From NCBI GenBank assembly GCA_016800925.1, contig JABCPU010000007.1, positions 372,001 through 436,000 on the forward strand: DNA of 64,000 bases. The letters run 5' to 3'. Numbering within the stretch: the first letter of the stretch is position 1; each line of letters starts with the position of its first letter. The translations under genes were made by a program, and so were the position numbers. Below, one piece after another: positions 21,465 through 33,635 of the stretch. This DNA is from Suillus spraguei (Eukaryota; Basidiomycota; Agaricomycetes; Boletales; Suillaceae). The notes below the pieces were generated by a model. It searched no databases, was not told where the DNA came from, and saw nothing but the letters and a program-made list of their open reading frames with translations.

Positions 21465-21871
21465 CCAGGTAAGGTTTCCGCTATCTATACTACTGATGTT
21501 TTATTGCTAACACAACCATATTATTAGAATGCTTTCTGGAGTGTCGCACTCACTTGCATACATAAGGCACTCTCTTAGGATAGGCTCCATCTCAATAGCG
21601 GCCTGTATCACAATCATCTGTGGGCCAAACTGCCAAAAATAATCACTAGTCTTGGGAGAGCAAATGTAGCTCAGATGGACTACAAGTAAGTCAATGACTT
21701 GCAATTGAACAACCTCTTTTTAATTTTTGTGTTAGTTACAAGGCATTTCCACGGTGGCAAAATCTGAAGCATCTAGTGCAAGTCATGAGCATTTCCTTTG
21801 CTGATGGTAGCGTGTACGAAGACATTTCAAAGGTATGTTTTCTAGTCTAAGATTTATAGATTCTTATTAGG
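21465..21871 (+). pseudogene. Plavaka transposase 1, exons with introns
   Basis: Exon NAFWSVALTCIHKALS...HLNSGLYHNHLWAKLPKI (about 21,531-21,685) lies between GT-AG introns. The next exon FPRWQNLKHLVQVMSISFAD ends at GTATGT (about 21,834). Intron borders remain clean although one stop is present. The following A LTR sits inside the next intron. Confidence 0.75.
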
Positions 21872-22634
21872 TGTCATATACCATATTTCCAATGTCAGAT
21901 CCAATCAGATCCAATCGACCCTACTTCTGTCCAGTCCACAGATCCTGTCTGGATCACCCATCCGAAAGTGCCCAATTCTCGCACTCTAACTCCCCTGTGT
22001 ATATCTGCGTCTATCTCCTTTCAGCATCCCTCCTGTTTGCGGTATTCCAGCTGTATATACTTCCATCCTGCTTATTGATCCATTACCTGTGTGTGATTTC
22101 TGACTCGTGCTTACTGATCCACTGTGCATTAACTAATAGACTTCTGTTATACTTCATACATAGCCCTCGGTCCCGGACTCCTTGATTATCCATGCTGGTT
22201 ACTTACAGTATATAAACCACTTGTAGATCTCCGTAGAACCTTAGTTCGAATATCATCTTAGATTCTGCTCATTCTGTTTCCTCCGGACTTGAGGTACTCT
22301 CCGCTCTAGTCATCTTCCAAGACTTGGGATTGAATCCTTTAGTCTATATCTCCGACTCTATCTTCAAATAGTCTATCTCTGTGAGTTTCTAGTTAGGAAC
22401 TTGTTCTGAAGCTAGCCTTAATCCTTGTTCCGTCTCTATGCTTTGGATAACCTTCAGACATATCATATCTGGTACCTTCAGACATTCGAATCCGTCACGC
22501 AACTCCTTCCGAATCTTCGGACATATATCTACCCTCTGAAATAAGGGGCATTACTCAGGAAAGGGGCACAGTGCATGAATTGAGGCCAAAGCCCTTTGGA
22601 TCTTTCACCCTTTGAGTACAGTCTTAACATTAGG
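21867..22634 (-). mobile_element. A-family solo LTR inside a Plavaka intron
   Basis: 21872-22629 (758 bp), TGTCATATACCATA to CAGTCTTAACA, with perfect duplication TTAGG at 21867-21871 and 22630-22634. Confidence 0.94.
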
Positions 22635-23868
22635 GAGTTGAATCTGATGGTCATTCTCTTAGATGGTGATCTTCACTGCACATGCCATTGTGACTGAGGA
22701 TGAGTGTCTGCTTAGGTACCTCTTACTTTGTTGTATCTGACTTTTCCTTGAAGTCAATATGTATGCAGCACTTGAGGTTCACACAACCAATACTATCCGT
22801 GCAGGATGGCATGCTGTTCAAGCATTCTCAACCTATCTACAGGTGCATTTCATTGACTTTTCCCTGAAAATCATTCATTAATGAATCTTATTATAATAGC
22901 AATACATCACTAAAACAGCCAATGAGAGTGACAAGAACTGGAACTTCCCCAAGCTGCACATGAGCGTGCATATTTTCAACAACATTGAAGCTAAAGGAGT
23001 TACACATAACTACAACACAAAGCCAAACGAGAAGATGCATGGGTCGCTGAAAGAATCATATTTGATGTGCACTAACTTCAGGGACATTGCACCACAGGTA
23101 ACACATTTTATTCTCAATATCATTGATTCATTAATCTTAGACTCATGCTACAATATGTACAGATTCTTTGCATAAACCATTGGCAAGTGATCGCCGAGAG
23201 CCTTTGCCGGAACATATCCAACTTTGACAAGTATCAATTGCAAAATGTTGACTATGTACTGGATGAAGACAATTCTTTGGTGGATGATTTAGTTATTTTG
23301 AATGACTCACCTCATGTGAAGCTCAGATCCAGACAAGCTCCACAGACCTTTGAATCTCTTGAGAATGCTCACAAAAGTGACAGTGCATTTACTAACTTTT
23401 TATTAGTCATTCAACTCCCTCTACCAGGTGGAAAGTCGGTCTAACTCAAAACAAATGACAAGGTATGGTTGTTGTTCAGTTTGGCTCATGTTCTGCTGTA
23501 CTGACATGAAGGGACAGATTACTGAGTGCCATTTCTTGAAAGTTAACTATGAGTCATTGGTAGATTGGTGCCAACACACTGACTACCTTCGATGTAATCC
23601 CAAGTTCTTTGGTGCTTCATGCTTTGATTGTGTGTTCATCCAGACGACTGACAAGATCATATTCAGTCACCTGCTCTTTGTTTTTGAATGTACACTGGAA
23701 GATACAGTCCTCTCCCTCGCCCTTATTCACCCATTTGATGCTCCCACTGGCATGCACATCCTAAAGGACAAGCATCTCAACATCTTTTGTGTTCGAGCAA
23801 AACTCCACCCCCAATCATTTCACTGTCACCACTCCATACTTCAGTTTCTAATACTGATGAAAACATGA
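22635..23868 (+). pseudogene. Plavaka transposase 1, C-terminal half
   Basis: Exons include MYAALEVHTTNTIRAGWHAV, WNFPKLHMSVHIFNNIEAKG, THNYNTKPNEKMHGSLKESY (the KPNEKxHGxLK signature) and, from about 23,530, FLKVNYESLVDWCQHTDYLR, CNPKFFGASCFDCVFIQTTD and LALIHPFDAPTGMHILKDKH. Introns at about 22,842-22,899 and 23,098-23,140 keep GT-AG borders. The transposase would catalyse cut-and-paste of a CACTA-like element. Frameshifts around 23,440 and loss of the N-terminus make it non-functional. Confidence 0.82.
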
Positions 23869-24120
23869 AGTGTCAAATTTGCGCCAACTATGGACATTGG
23901 CAGAGGAACTGCCCTGAGTATCAGTGTCAAATCTGTCTATGTTGGGCCCCAACTCATTTATCACTTTACTGTCCCCAACGACTTGGCGACCCACCATTTA
24001 CCCTCACATGCAAAGATGAGGGATTCTATGATGCACTCCATAGGTGGGAGTGCTGCTGATGATGATATTGCTAACTACGACAACTACAATCCCGACTATG
24101 ACAACAATAGAGATGAGTAA
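23860..24120 (+). pseudogene. Double zinc-knuckle fragment
   Basis: Two tandem Cys/His knuckles: CQICANYGHWQRNC (C-x2-C-x4-H-x4-C) and CQICLCWAPTHLSLYC, followed by an Asp/Asn/Tyr-rich tail (NYDNYNPDYDNN) and a stop at 24,118. This is nucleic-acid-binding as in retroelement gag-like proteins. The parent element is not identified; it abuts the Plavaka C-terminus. Confidence 0.6.
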
Positions 24121-26180
24121 AGTCCGTGACTTTAGACTTAACATGGGGGTAATGTTACAATTGCATGTACCTCTGTTCAATTTCCTTTGTTCATTTTCTT
24201 GATTGGTGTTGTCATATACTCGTGTCTTTCTAAAGGTCAATGTTCTGGAGGTCAGTTTACATGATAAAGTTGGAATGGTTTGACCTCTTCATTGTCACAG
24301 TTGCACTTGACTCTACGTAGGTAAAATAGTGCTGTTTTGACATTTTCATCCTTAAGTCAATGTTAGAAACTTGGTTCTGAAAGACCCCCCCCCCAACCAC
24401 CTGCAGTCCAAAACCAATGGGACTTTCTTAGGTTGTGCATCACTGCCACGCCTGGAACTTCAGTAAATGGCGTCCAAACCCTCGATAGCAGTTTCAGAAT
24501 CACTGCAACCCCAACAGGTGGCTTCCCAACCCCCCAATGTGGCCAATCAACTTGGTGCAATATCTCCCAAGTACTGAAGGAAAAGTGGCCTCAGGAGGAG
24601 GGTGCTAAGGTGTGGGGTATACATGTACCAGGCCAAGCATGAAAGCAACACCCAGAGTACGGTAGCCAAACTTAAAGATGCCATCGCCAAAATTATGGGC
24701 GATTCAGATGCAGCAACTTTAGTCATAAGTACCCCCACTGCTGCAGTCAAACTCATTGAAAGACTCCCCCCCACCCGCTGACATACACGAAACCTGTTTC
24801 GAGCATGGTCATGGAGATATAATGTATACTTTATAGGCTTAAGATACTTGGGAGTATAGTTTTAAATTTCTAATATCTTACAATAGTTTTTGTACTACAG
24901 ATTATAGGGCAAATGAATTAATGGCATAGTTTTATGACTTATCCTTGCCATGAAACTGTGTCAAAACCCCTAATTTTGTATGACTAAGCAATTTCCCACA
25001 CCTTTCAGAGTTTTTTCATCCATTTTCCTACCTTTCTATGAAAGTTGACCAAGTTAGCATTTTGTAAATCAAATATTTAAATGAATAATAGTCAATATAG
25101 ATTATGTAATGGACTATTCACCAGTATTTGTGTTGTTGAATATTTTTGGAATGTGATGTGTTGTGTTTATGTTGTTGAATGTTTGGACTAGTTCCAAGTT
25201 TTGGTAGCCAATCGGCGGACTTTAGGATGACTAAGCAAAGTGAGTCATGATGAGTCATATTACCTTATTTAGTTAGTAGCGCAGCCACATCTATAGTAGT
25301 ATATCAAGGGACCACTTTTCCCCTCTGAGAAATAAGAAATGTATTACCATTATTACTGAGTATTGGTGTGAACATCTGAGTGAATATTAGTTTATTCCCT
25401 CACTTTCTTTGTCACTGTTTCCCACGATGTTTTGACCATCTGAGATATCATCTTTACATTCTTTAATTGCACTAGCTAGCACACGGTTAGTGTAGTTCTG
25501 CTTTATTCTCTTTATTGACACAGGAAATCATTTCTGTGGGGAGAATTATCGTATTTTTATTCATTGAGTGATGACAAATAGGACTTATACTTTATTCAAT
25601 AATATTAAGAACCTGGTTAGCTTCAAGACTACATCAAGAGGGTGTACTCTGTTCTGATTTTGCGTCATACTCATCGTGAGTGCCTGAGCAGCAGAGAGGC
25701 TAATTTCGACGCCACATATTGATTGATTCAATTGTATTTGACTTCTAGTTTGCTCTCCTAGTCGTGAGAATAAGAAGTAGTCAATATATTGTTCTGATAC
25801 ATTTCGTATTGTCACTTCGTTATCTGTAGCATCATAGCACTGCATCAAGCCAGTTATTGGTTCAGCTACACTTTGTATTTCCGCCATCACCTTTCTCCAA
25901 GTTATTCAAGTATAACGTCAAGCCAGTTAGCGGCAACTATCTTCCTAAGTTCCTGAATTCTGATCACAATAATTAGCAGATACTAACCCTGAGATTTTCC
26001 CATACAGATCTCTACCCTTTTAGTCATTGGTAAATTGCCTAGAAAAACTGCAACTCTGTTTCTGCAACTCCCAATGAACACCACGTTATCAACCATTGGT
26101 ATTTGTCTGAACCGTTGACCGTGGAAGGATTGTGAAATCTGGTGATTTATTTGCCTTTTGCATCCTAGTAAGACACCGCC
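24121..26180. other. Repeat-derived non-coding stretch
   Basis: At 24,361-24,780 a short frame (TVAKLKDAIAKIMGDSDAAT, then a stop) follows a C9 run at 24,388; it may be retroelement gag. 24,780-25,540 is AT-rich with LTR-like look (TATAGTAGTATATCAAGGG near 25,290) but no paired ends. A 101-codon minus-strand frame (25,585-25,890; LMQCYDATDNEVTIRNVSEQ) has no recognised domain. Confidence 0.4.
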
Positions 26181-26956
26181 ATGGCACTTCTTGATATCCA
26201 GTGTCCCCCCGAGGCAATCAAGCACCTTGTTCATCTCCAGGTGTGCTTATCGCCAGAGATCTTATGCTTCTTCATCCCCTTCAAACAGCCACTCCCCACT
26301 TGTGCCTTCACCTTGGAGAATTTCTCCTTCCCAGACTCTGAAGTCACCAATCAGGAGATCACAGAAATTGTCAAAGACACTATCCATGCCAACCCGAAGT
26401 ACTTCAGTACATTCATGACAACATCCCCGCCACAGATGCTGAAGTGGCAATCCACACCATTGAATCTGTTAGAGTCGCTAGCCTCACCCTAGCTCACTCC
26501 AAATCGACAAAAGAAACCGTCTGGAATGTTTACTTTAAATCTCCCCCAAACTTCACCTTAAAGCAGTATTTTGATTGGACATCCCTCCTCCACAGCTTTT
26601 TCTACATATCGGAAGACTACAGCTATGGCACTGCCTGCCATGACGTACAATTCATGTGCATCGGTTGCAAATCATTCAACCACCCAACCGGGCTATGCCC
26701 CTTCCCCAAAATCCTAGGCTGGTTTAGTCCCTCTGCCACTGAGGATACAAATGCACCCTCGATAACTGTTCTATGTTCGCCCATGGTCGTGGAGCATCCA
26801 ATAGCAACAACAGCTGAGGAAGAGGCTTCACTAGAGGCCACTCATGCAGTGTATCACATGGTAGAGGATGGAAAGGTAAAGAAAGAGCCTTCTAAACCAT
26901 ATCACTCTTACTCCTGCTTTAAATGTAATACAAGCCTCGCCGGCCGTCTCACATAG
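26181..26956 (+). pseudogene. LINE ORF1 (gag-like) with CCHC knuckle
   Basis: Opens MALLDIQCPPEAIKHLV at 26181 and shifts frame near 26,444 (IHTIESVRVASLTLAHSKST). It contains the knuckle CIGCKSFNHPTGLC (C-x2-C-x4-H-x4-C, about 26,655-26,700) and the FPKILGWF follow-on typical of agaricomycete LINE ORF1. The protein would coat the LINE RNA. The frameshift and the following stops show decay. It lies about 0.8 kb upstream of the endonuclease/RT remnants on the same strand. Confidence 0.72.
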
Positions 26957-27699
26957 ATTCAAAAAAACTTAACTGTACAATATATTATCTTAGAATTATC
27001 AGACCATGCAATAAAGCAGCTTGCTGTGCCACCCCCTGATGTAAGGATTAAGGGAAGCCTGTCTTGTAAATACTACACAGGTCCACAACAACAAAAGCAC
27101 TGAGTCTATGGGAACCCACATTTACTGCTTCAATCAGAAAGCTTCAGACCTTCTCAAATAAACGGTGACCTTTTGAGGTCTGGGATGTGCCGTGTGGAGA
27201 CACGGAAGTCATGGATGAGTCACTCTTATCACCTTATCGAACTAGTTGACTCGCATATGAAATAGTCCCCCCATCATTTGGCTGGGATAAGCTAGCACGG
27301 CCCAATGCTGTGGTTAAGGCATGGTGCTGTAATTTTAACTGCTACTTCTACATCACAAAACCCCAACAACTCAACTACGGTACACAAAAACAGCTATGGT
27401 TACAGCACCCGCAGGTCTGGAGAGGGCTGTGCTTCACCTGCCAGCAATGCCCTTGAGGAAGGACCAGCGGGTTATGGTGATGGGCACCACAACACTTCTA
27501 CTGACTTTCCTCCCCCGCAGATAACCCACACTGCACCTCCAGCAGTAATGTGCTTTATGATGACCACCCCATCCACAGGACTCCCCATCCCACTTCCCAT
27601 CAGAACTACCTCTCAGCTACCTACCATAGCCCTCAAGGTCATACCCAAGACACTAATCTAACAGTGCAGAATCAGTGCCGAAACACTCAACACAAGGGC

Positions 27700-30600
27700 T
27701 GTAAGACCTGGCAAACATTAAAATTGTCCCTGAATATGCGCAGCAGATGGCACAATGGCACTGACAAATGGCCACATATTAACCAGCTAATCAAAGAAAA
27801 GAAGATTAGAGTGTTGGCCCTCCTGACGAGGACATACTAAATGCAACACAAGGCTTCAGAATTCATATCATATCCTCGATAGACCCTGAGCACACAATGC
27901 CAAAGGCGTAGCCATAGTAATTAATAAAAGGCTGCTGGTGACAAAACCAGATGAGTTTGCACCTTTGGCGAAGTGTGCACCTCACTGCACCTTTCCCACA
28001 CATTTTGTGTTTGACCGCACTTCATTGTGTTTTGTCATGCTTCATTGAGCTTAATCACATACATGCTTAAGCGCGCCTCAGAGGTGCTCAGGTGCACATG
28101 TAATAGTGGAGAGGTTAGGGATTTCTCAAGCAAGCCTCATGGTGTTTTAGTGAGCTCATTCCTATCATATAATGGACCCTTGTCATGTAATTTTCCCTCA
28201 GTCATTCTCTCATCCTGCCTTTGGATAGTGGTGAGGTATGCACTTACTGTCATTAATATTTACTTTATATCTGACTATGTAGTAGCACGGTATACACCGC
28301 TTTTACTTAGTTTTGTCAGCTGGGGACTTCAGGAATTAAGATGCATGAACTGGTACCAGGTAGAGCATTACTCACAATAATACCATGGCATAAAGACACC
28401 CCCACCAGAATCCTTGCGATCTACACCCCAAATGACATGCAAGAAAACCAACAATTCTGGGAACTGACCAAGTTTAAACTGAGAAACCTGCCGAAGCCAG
28501 ACCTGATGCTGGATGACTTTAATGTAGTAGAGGACTCACTTGATCGTCTACCCCCAAAAACAGACTCAGCTGGATCTTGGTGGAAAAGTGATTGACCTAG
28601 GCAAAATTTTACAAGCCGAAATTGAGACATCTTCAAATCAATGCACTGACAACTTGAACCCTCAGCTCTCATTCAGCCGCTTCAAAGAAAAGCAATCCAC
28701 CTTTGCAGAACCGCAGCAAAGAAGACGATACCAAAGAAAGTAAACCATCTTAAATCTCAACTAAAAACCACAATGGAAGATGTGAGCCTCTCAGATGAAG
28801 ATAAGCACATCATAGGCCTGCACATCCAAGAGAAGCTCAATCAGATGGAAATACTGCGACATGACAATGCCAGAGATCATTTAGCTACAAAAGTACAGCT
28901 AGAAAGTGAATCAGCCGCCAGTAAATTCTGGGCCAAGTCAGGTAAAGAACAGAAACCTAGGGATACTATCATAGAGCTCAGAAATCTAGACTCTGACGTG
29001 AGAAACCCAACATACGAGCACAGATCTGACAAGATGGCTGAGCTGGCGAGAGATTACTGCAGACAGAAGGCTTGGCTCCTAACAACGAACAGGATCAGGC
29101 CCTTGAGACAGTCCTGAACTTGGTAACAATCAAACTTGGACCAACCAAAAAGATAGAACTAGAAAATGCACTCACCGAAGCCAATGTCGAGGAAGTACTT
29201 AAGCTGCTACCTAATGGAAAAGCCCCAGGGATTGATGGAGTCCTGCACGAATTCTGGAAATGGGTGAATAAAAAGTCTAAGTCAACACCCAAAGACCCAA
29301 ATAAAAATGAGATGCACTTTGACTTTATGAAATGCCTGACAGCAGTGTACAATAACATTGAATATAATGGAGTAGTGAAAGGCTCATGCTTCACTGAAGG
29401 TTTACTTAACCCGCTGCATAAAAAGAAAGATTGAAGGGAAATAGTCAATAATAGACCCATTACCTTGCTGAGCTGCGATTGTAAGGCCTTCACTAAGGTG
29501 TTAGCTCTCAAACTAGCGCATACAGTACCATCCATCATCCACGAAAACCAAGCTGGTTTTGTGCCAGGTTGTAGCATCACAGACCAAATAAGACTCACCT
29601 AAATGATCATGGAATACACTGAGGTCGAAGAGATCAACAGAGTTATAGTAGCCCTAGACCAAGAAAAAGTGTATGACACAATATCACATGCATATTTATG
29701 GAAAACACTTAGGAAATTTGAAGTACCAGAAAACTTTATTAAGACCATCAAATCCCTATATGAGGAGGCGGAAACATCTGTAATGATAAATGGTGAAATT
29801 AGCTCTAAGTTCCAAGTTACCCGTGGAGTCAGACAAGGCAATCCCTTATCATGCCTACTATTTGATATAGCAATTGAACCCCTAGCAGAAATGTTAAGAA
29901 AATCTGATCTAACAGGATTCAAAGCCAAAGAAATGGTTTACCATAGAGTAGTCACAATGTTCACCAATGACACAATGGTCTACATGACAAAGAACGACAA
30001 GTTCAGTGACCTGACAGACATCCTACAGTGCTGGTGTAAGGCTTCGGGTGCAAAATTCAACACCGAAAAAACAGAAATCATCCCTATAGGATCGAAGGCA
30101 TACAGAGAGAACATCTTAGTAACTCATAAAATAAATGATTCACAAGAGTGCTTACCAGATAACATAGAGATAGCCAAAGATGGCAAGGCCACAAGGATTC
30201 TAGGAGCATGGGTTGGAAATGACACTGATGAGCATGCAATTTGGTCACCAATACTCAACAAAATAGAAAACGCCCTACAGAGATGGGAGAAATGGCATCC
30301 GACCATTGAAGGCCGCAAGATCATTATCCAGTGCACAGTGGGAAGTATGTCTCAATACTTAACCACCACCCAGGGTATGCCGAAAGATGTCAAAGACTTG
30401 CTGACAAAATGAACCTGCGAGTTTGCATGGGACAGTGGAGGCCACAATGCTGTTAGTATGGATATACTGTTCTCACCAAGTAGCAAAGGAGGTAAGAATA
30501 TATTGAACTTACAAGACTGCCATGAAGCGATAGAACTTAAATGGCTCAAAGGACTCCTCGCCCCAACATTAGAAAGACCTCCATGGGCCTTCTTTGCCAA

Positions 30601-30915
30601 TGCAATCATCGATAAAGCCACACAGAACTCTCCTGTTGTAAGACAAAATGCAAAGATTAGCACTTTTCTTCAGACATGGGATCCATCCTTGAAAAGCTGC
30701 CTGCTCACCTGAAATGTATCCTCAAAGTTGCTAAGAGACACAATGCCAGATGGGAAGCCATAACATAGAACCAGCAGTAGCCCGCCAACTACCCATCTGG
30801 TCCCATATAGGTGCCTCCGATAACATCAACAAACTAAATAACTACCTGTATGCCCACTGCTTATGAGATGTCCATAAAATATGTTCAGTCAGTGATATTG
30901 AAACCCTAATACAAT
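27700..30915 (+). pseudogene. LINE ORF2: AP endonuclease and reverse transcriptase (degenerate)
   Basis: Endonuclease pieces: DKWPHINQLIKEKKIRVLAL (27,760s) and KGVAIVINKRLL-like reading near 27,900. After a ~370-bp interruption come LVPGRALLTIIPWHKDTPTR and PDLMLDDFNVVEDSLDRLP (the GDFN motif appears as DDFN). RT pieces: GKAPGIDGVLHEFWKW (29,218), ALDQEKVYDTISHAYLW (catalytic D), VTRGVRQGNPLSCLLFDIAI and MFTNDTMVYM (FADD box altered to FTND at 29,960-29,971). The thumb/connection continues to about 30,915. Multiple stops and the lost catalytic aspartate make it inactive. The family looks Tad1-like or related. Confidence 0.85.
27955..28330. repeat. Unidentified ~370-bp insert in the LINE endonuclease
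   Basis: Endonuclease similarity stops at KPDE and resumes at KMHELVPGRALL. The insert opens with TGCACC recurring at short spacing (27,958-28,000). No inverted ends, target duplication or coding signal was found. Confidence 0.5.
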
Positions 30916-30924
30916 GACAGGTTC

Positions 30925-31383
30925 CCACACACTGTAAACACAGATGTTGAGGAATGCAAACACTCATGGCCAGGGATGTTAATATAGGAAACTTGAACAA
31001 GCGCATTTGAAGTCAACAAGGGAGTCCTAGGTGCCAGGTCCCAGTGATTGGACAGGATCTCAGACAACTGTGAAGTGGGAAGAGTGACAAGGTAACCTAC
31101 AAAGCATGTAATGACATGCTTCTGCACATCTGAAATTAAGTCAACATGCTTGCCTGAGTTCCCTATAATGTTACACACATGGCTGAACTTCTGCTTCTTG
31201 ACCCAGCTTTTGAAAGTGGCAGATTCATCAATGGATTGGTAGTCAAAGCTGCCAGATGAAAGCCAAGGTGAAAATGCAAGTGAGTGATGAAATATTCAAC
31301 ACCCTCTGTGTAAGCAGATGAGGCCGCAACCTCATGACATCTGAAGTAGCTGCAAATGTCCTGCAAGAAGCTGGATAATGATG
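30925..31383 (-). pseudogene. Multi-copy-type gene, C-terminal piece
   Basis: Minus-strand frames: SFLQDICSYFRCHEVAAS, FITHLHFHLGFHLAALTT, then FKSWVKKQKFSHVCNIIGNS and VITCFVGYLVTLPTSQLSEI. These follow the order of a high-copy hypothetical protein family of Agaricomycetes (recalled, not searched). It continues upstream on the minus strand at 33636 after the A LTR. No function is known to me. Confidence 0.6.
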
Positions 31384-31823
31384 GAGGTTGTTAAGACCAT
31401 ACTCAAAGGGTAAGAGATCCAAAGGGCTTTGGCCTCAGTTTGTGCACTGTGCCCCTTTCCTGAGTAATGCCCCTTATTTCAGAGGAAGGATATACATCCG
31501 AAGATCTGGAAGTGGTAGCATAACAGATCCGGATGTCCAAAGGTTTCGGATATGACATGTCCGAAGGTTATCTGGAATGTGGAGATGGAACAAGGATTAA
31601 GACTAGTCTCAGAATGAGTTTTTAACTAGCAACTAACAGAGGTAGACTACCCAAAGGTAGAGTCGGAAATGTAGACTGTAGGAATCAAGAAGTAACTCAA
31701 GTCCGGAGGAACAGAATGAGCAGAATCTAAGATGATATTCGAACTAAGGTTCTATGGAGATTTACAAGTGGTTTATATACTGTAAGTAACTAGCACGGAT
31801 AATCAGTGAGTCCAGGACCCAGG

Positions 31824-33350
31824 GCTATTGTTACGACCATGCAAAACCAGAGATTAGTAAGAAGTCCTGGTCTTACATGGGGTTGTACCGGAGGGTTGTA
31901 AGTCAAAGGGGCTTGGCCTCAGCTCGTACGCTGTGCCCCTTACCCGAGTATGTGCCCTTAATTTCAGGTGAAGTCCAAGGGAGAGTTCTGGTGGAGTCCG
32001 GATGGAGGATCCGGACAAACTCTAAGGCAGGATAGCTCGACAGAGCTCCGATGGACTTCTGGATGAGCGCGGGAATGCGCCGGAACTATTTCCGGAAGGT
32101 AGGGAGTAATGGTAACACTACTGGAACAAGTTCCAAGTCGAACAGATGAAGGATGGTCCGCTGGACAAAGTCCAGGGCGGGATAGGAGCAGAGCTCCAGA
32201 GGGAAAGATGATCCATAGATGTCAGAGGATAGGATAGGATGGATCCAGAGGACTAGGGGTCCGAAGGTCCGGAGCTCGGAGGAGCGGAGGAGCGGAGGAG
32301 CGGAGGAGCGGAGGAGCGGAGGAGCGGGAGCGGAGGAGCGGAGGAGCGGAGGAGCGGAGGAGCGGAGGAGCGGAGGAGCGGAGGAGCGGAGGAGCGGAGG
32401 AGCGGAGGAGCGGAGGAGCGGAGGAGCGGAGGAGCGGAGGAGCGGAGGAGCGGAGGAGCGGAGGAGCGGAGGAGCGGATGATCAGATGATCGGATGAGCA
32501 TAGCTCTGTGGATATTAGAGGAAGTGTTGGCTACTAGAGAGGAGTAGGTCCGGATATGGTGTAGAGATAGTATAGACTACTCCGGACAAGGTCTGGAATA
32601 GAAACAGACAGTATAAGACTACCAACGGTAGAGTCGGAGGTGAAACAGATGATAGACGGAGATGGACAAAGTCCAAAAAGATTATATGACATAGGATCAA
32701 GGCTCCAGCCTAGGGAGTGATCCCATAGGCCTGAGTCGGAAGCTTTACAAGGGCTGGAGCCCAAGTGCAAGAACGGAGATGGAGTTATATAGACATGATA
32801 ACAGGATACAGAGTAATCAAAGGAATATACAGAAGTAGGAACAATGAATCAGACTAAGGTCTGCAGGAGTTGTACTTCAAGTTTATATACTATGGGAGCA
32901 TGCCGGAGGGTAAGTATGGATAGTCCGAGGCTATGTCTGAAGCATACGGAAACACATTAGTAAGTACAGCAGGACATAAGGCTATGAACTCGGAGATGAA
33001 GCTCGTACGAAATACTTATCAAGACGGAGGCAGAGATCACCGAGAACTGGAAGCACAGAGATACCCAGAAGCCGGAGACACAGGTATATTCTAAAAGGGG
33101 TAATGCGCAGGTGCACGGGAATAGTTTGGATATGAACTCGGATTGGATATGGACACAGATTGGATATGGACATGGATCGGATATGGACACGGATCGGATA
33201 TAGACACGGATGGATATGGATTGGAGTGGATGGGTGGATCGGATATGTGAACTGGATTGGATGGGTGCATCAGATATGTGTAGGTTGGGTGTCTGGATGT
33301 CCATGGATTGGGTTTGATCTAGACCTGAATGTACGGTATATGACAGCTAT
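31824..33350 (+). mobile_element. B-family solo LTR nested in the A LTR
   Basis: 31829-33345 (1,517 bp, the longest B copy), TGTTACGACCATGC to GGTATATGACA, with perfect duplication GCTAT at 31824-31828 and 33346-33350. Extra length comes from an expanded 8-bp array. The 33,140-33,225 part is an ~18-bp repeat (GGATATGGACACGGATC-like). Confidence 0.94.
32276..32478 (+). repeat. 8-bp microsatellite (GGAGCGGA)n inside the B LTR
   Basis: About 25 near-perfect units of GGAGCGGA with one interruption near 32,325. Other B copies hold only a few such units at the same place (for example degenerate GGAAGAGT repeats near 36,536-36,570). Confidence 0.97.
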
Positions 33351-33635
33351 GTACAATGTATAACGGAAGTCTATTAGTTAATGTACAGCGGATCAGTAAG
33401 CGTGAGTCGGAAATGAGACACAGGTAATGGATCAATAAGTAGGCAGGAAAAATACACAGCCAGAATACTGGAGACAGGAGGATTACCGAAAGGAGGTAGA
33501 CGCAGATGTCCACAAGGGAGTTAGAGTGCAAGGAGTAGGGACTTTCGGATGGATGAACTGGACGGAAGTAGGATCAATCAGATCTGATCAGATCTGGTCG
33601 GATCTGAGATCAGAAGTATGGTATATGATAGAGGT

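Larger units (their letters stand above)
31384..33635 (+). mobile_element. A-family solo LTR containing a nested B LTR
   Basis: 31389-33630, TGTTAAGACC to GTATATGATA (terminal CA mutated to TA), with perfect duplication GAGGT at 31384-31388 and 33631-33635. About 720 bp remain after removing the B LTR. It interrupts the multi-copy-type gene. Confidence 0.93.

Noticed and set aside
25585..25890. 101-codon minus-strand frame as a gene
   Set aside because: No recognised domain, no splice or promoter context; kept only as a note in the non-coding entry.
32276..32478. CRISPR-like array
   Set aside because: 8-bp pure tandem repeat without spacers, in a eukaryotic LTR.
32219..32501. Arg/Glu/Gly/Ser repeat protein over the GGAGCGGA array
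   Set aside because: Microsatellite inside a solo LTR; the frame is a by-product of the repeat.
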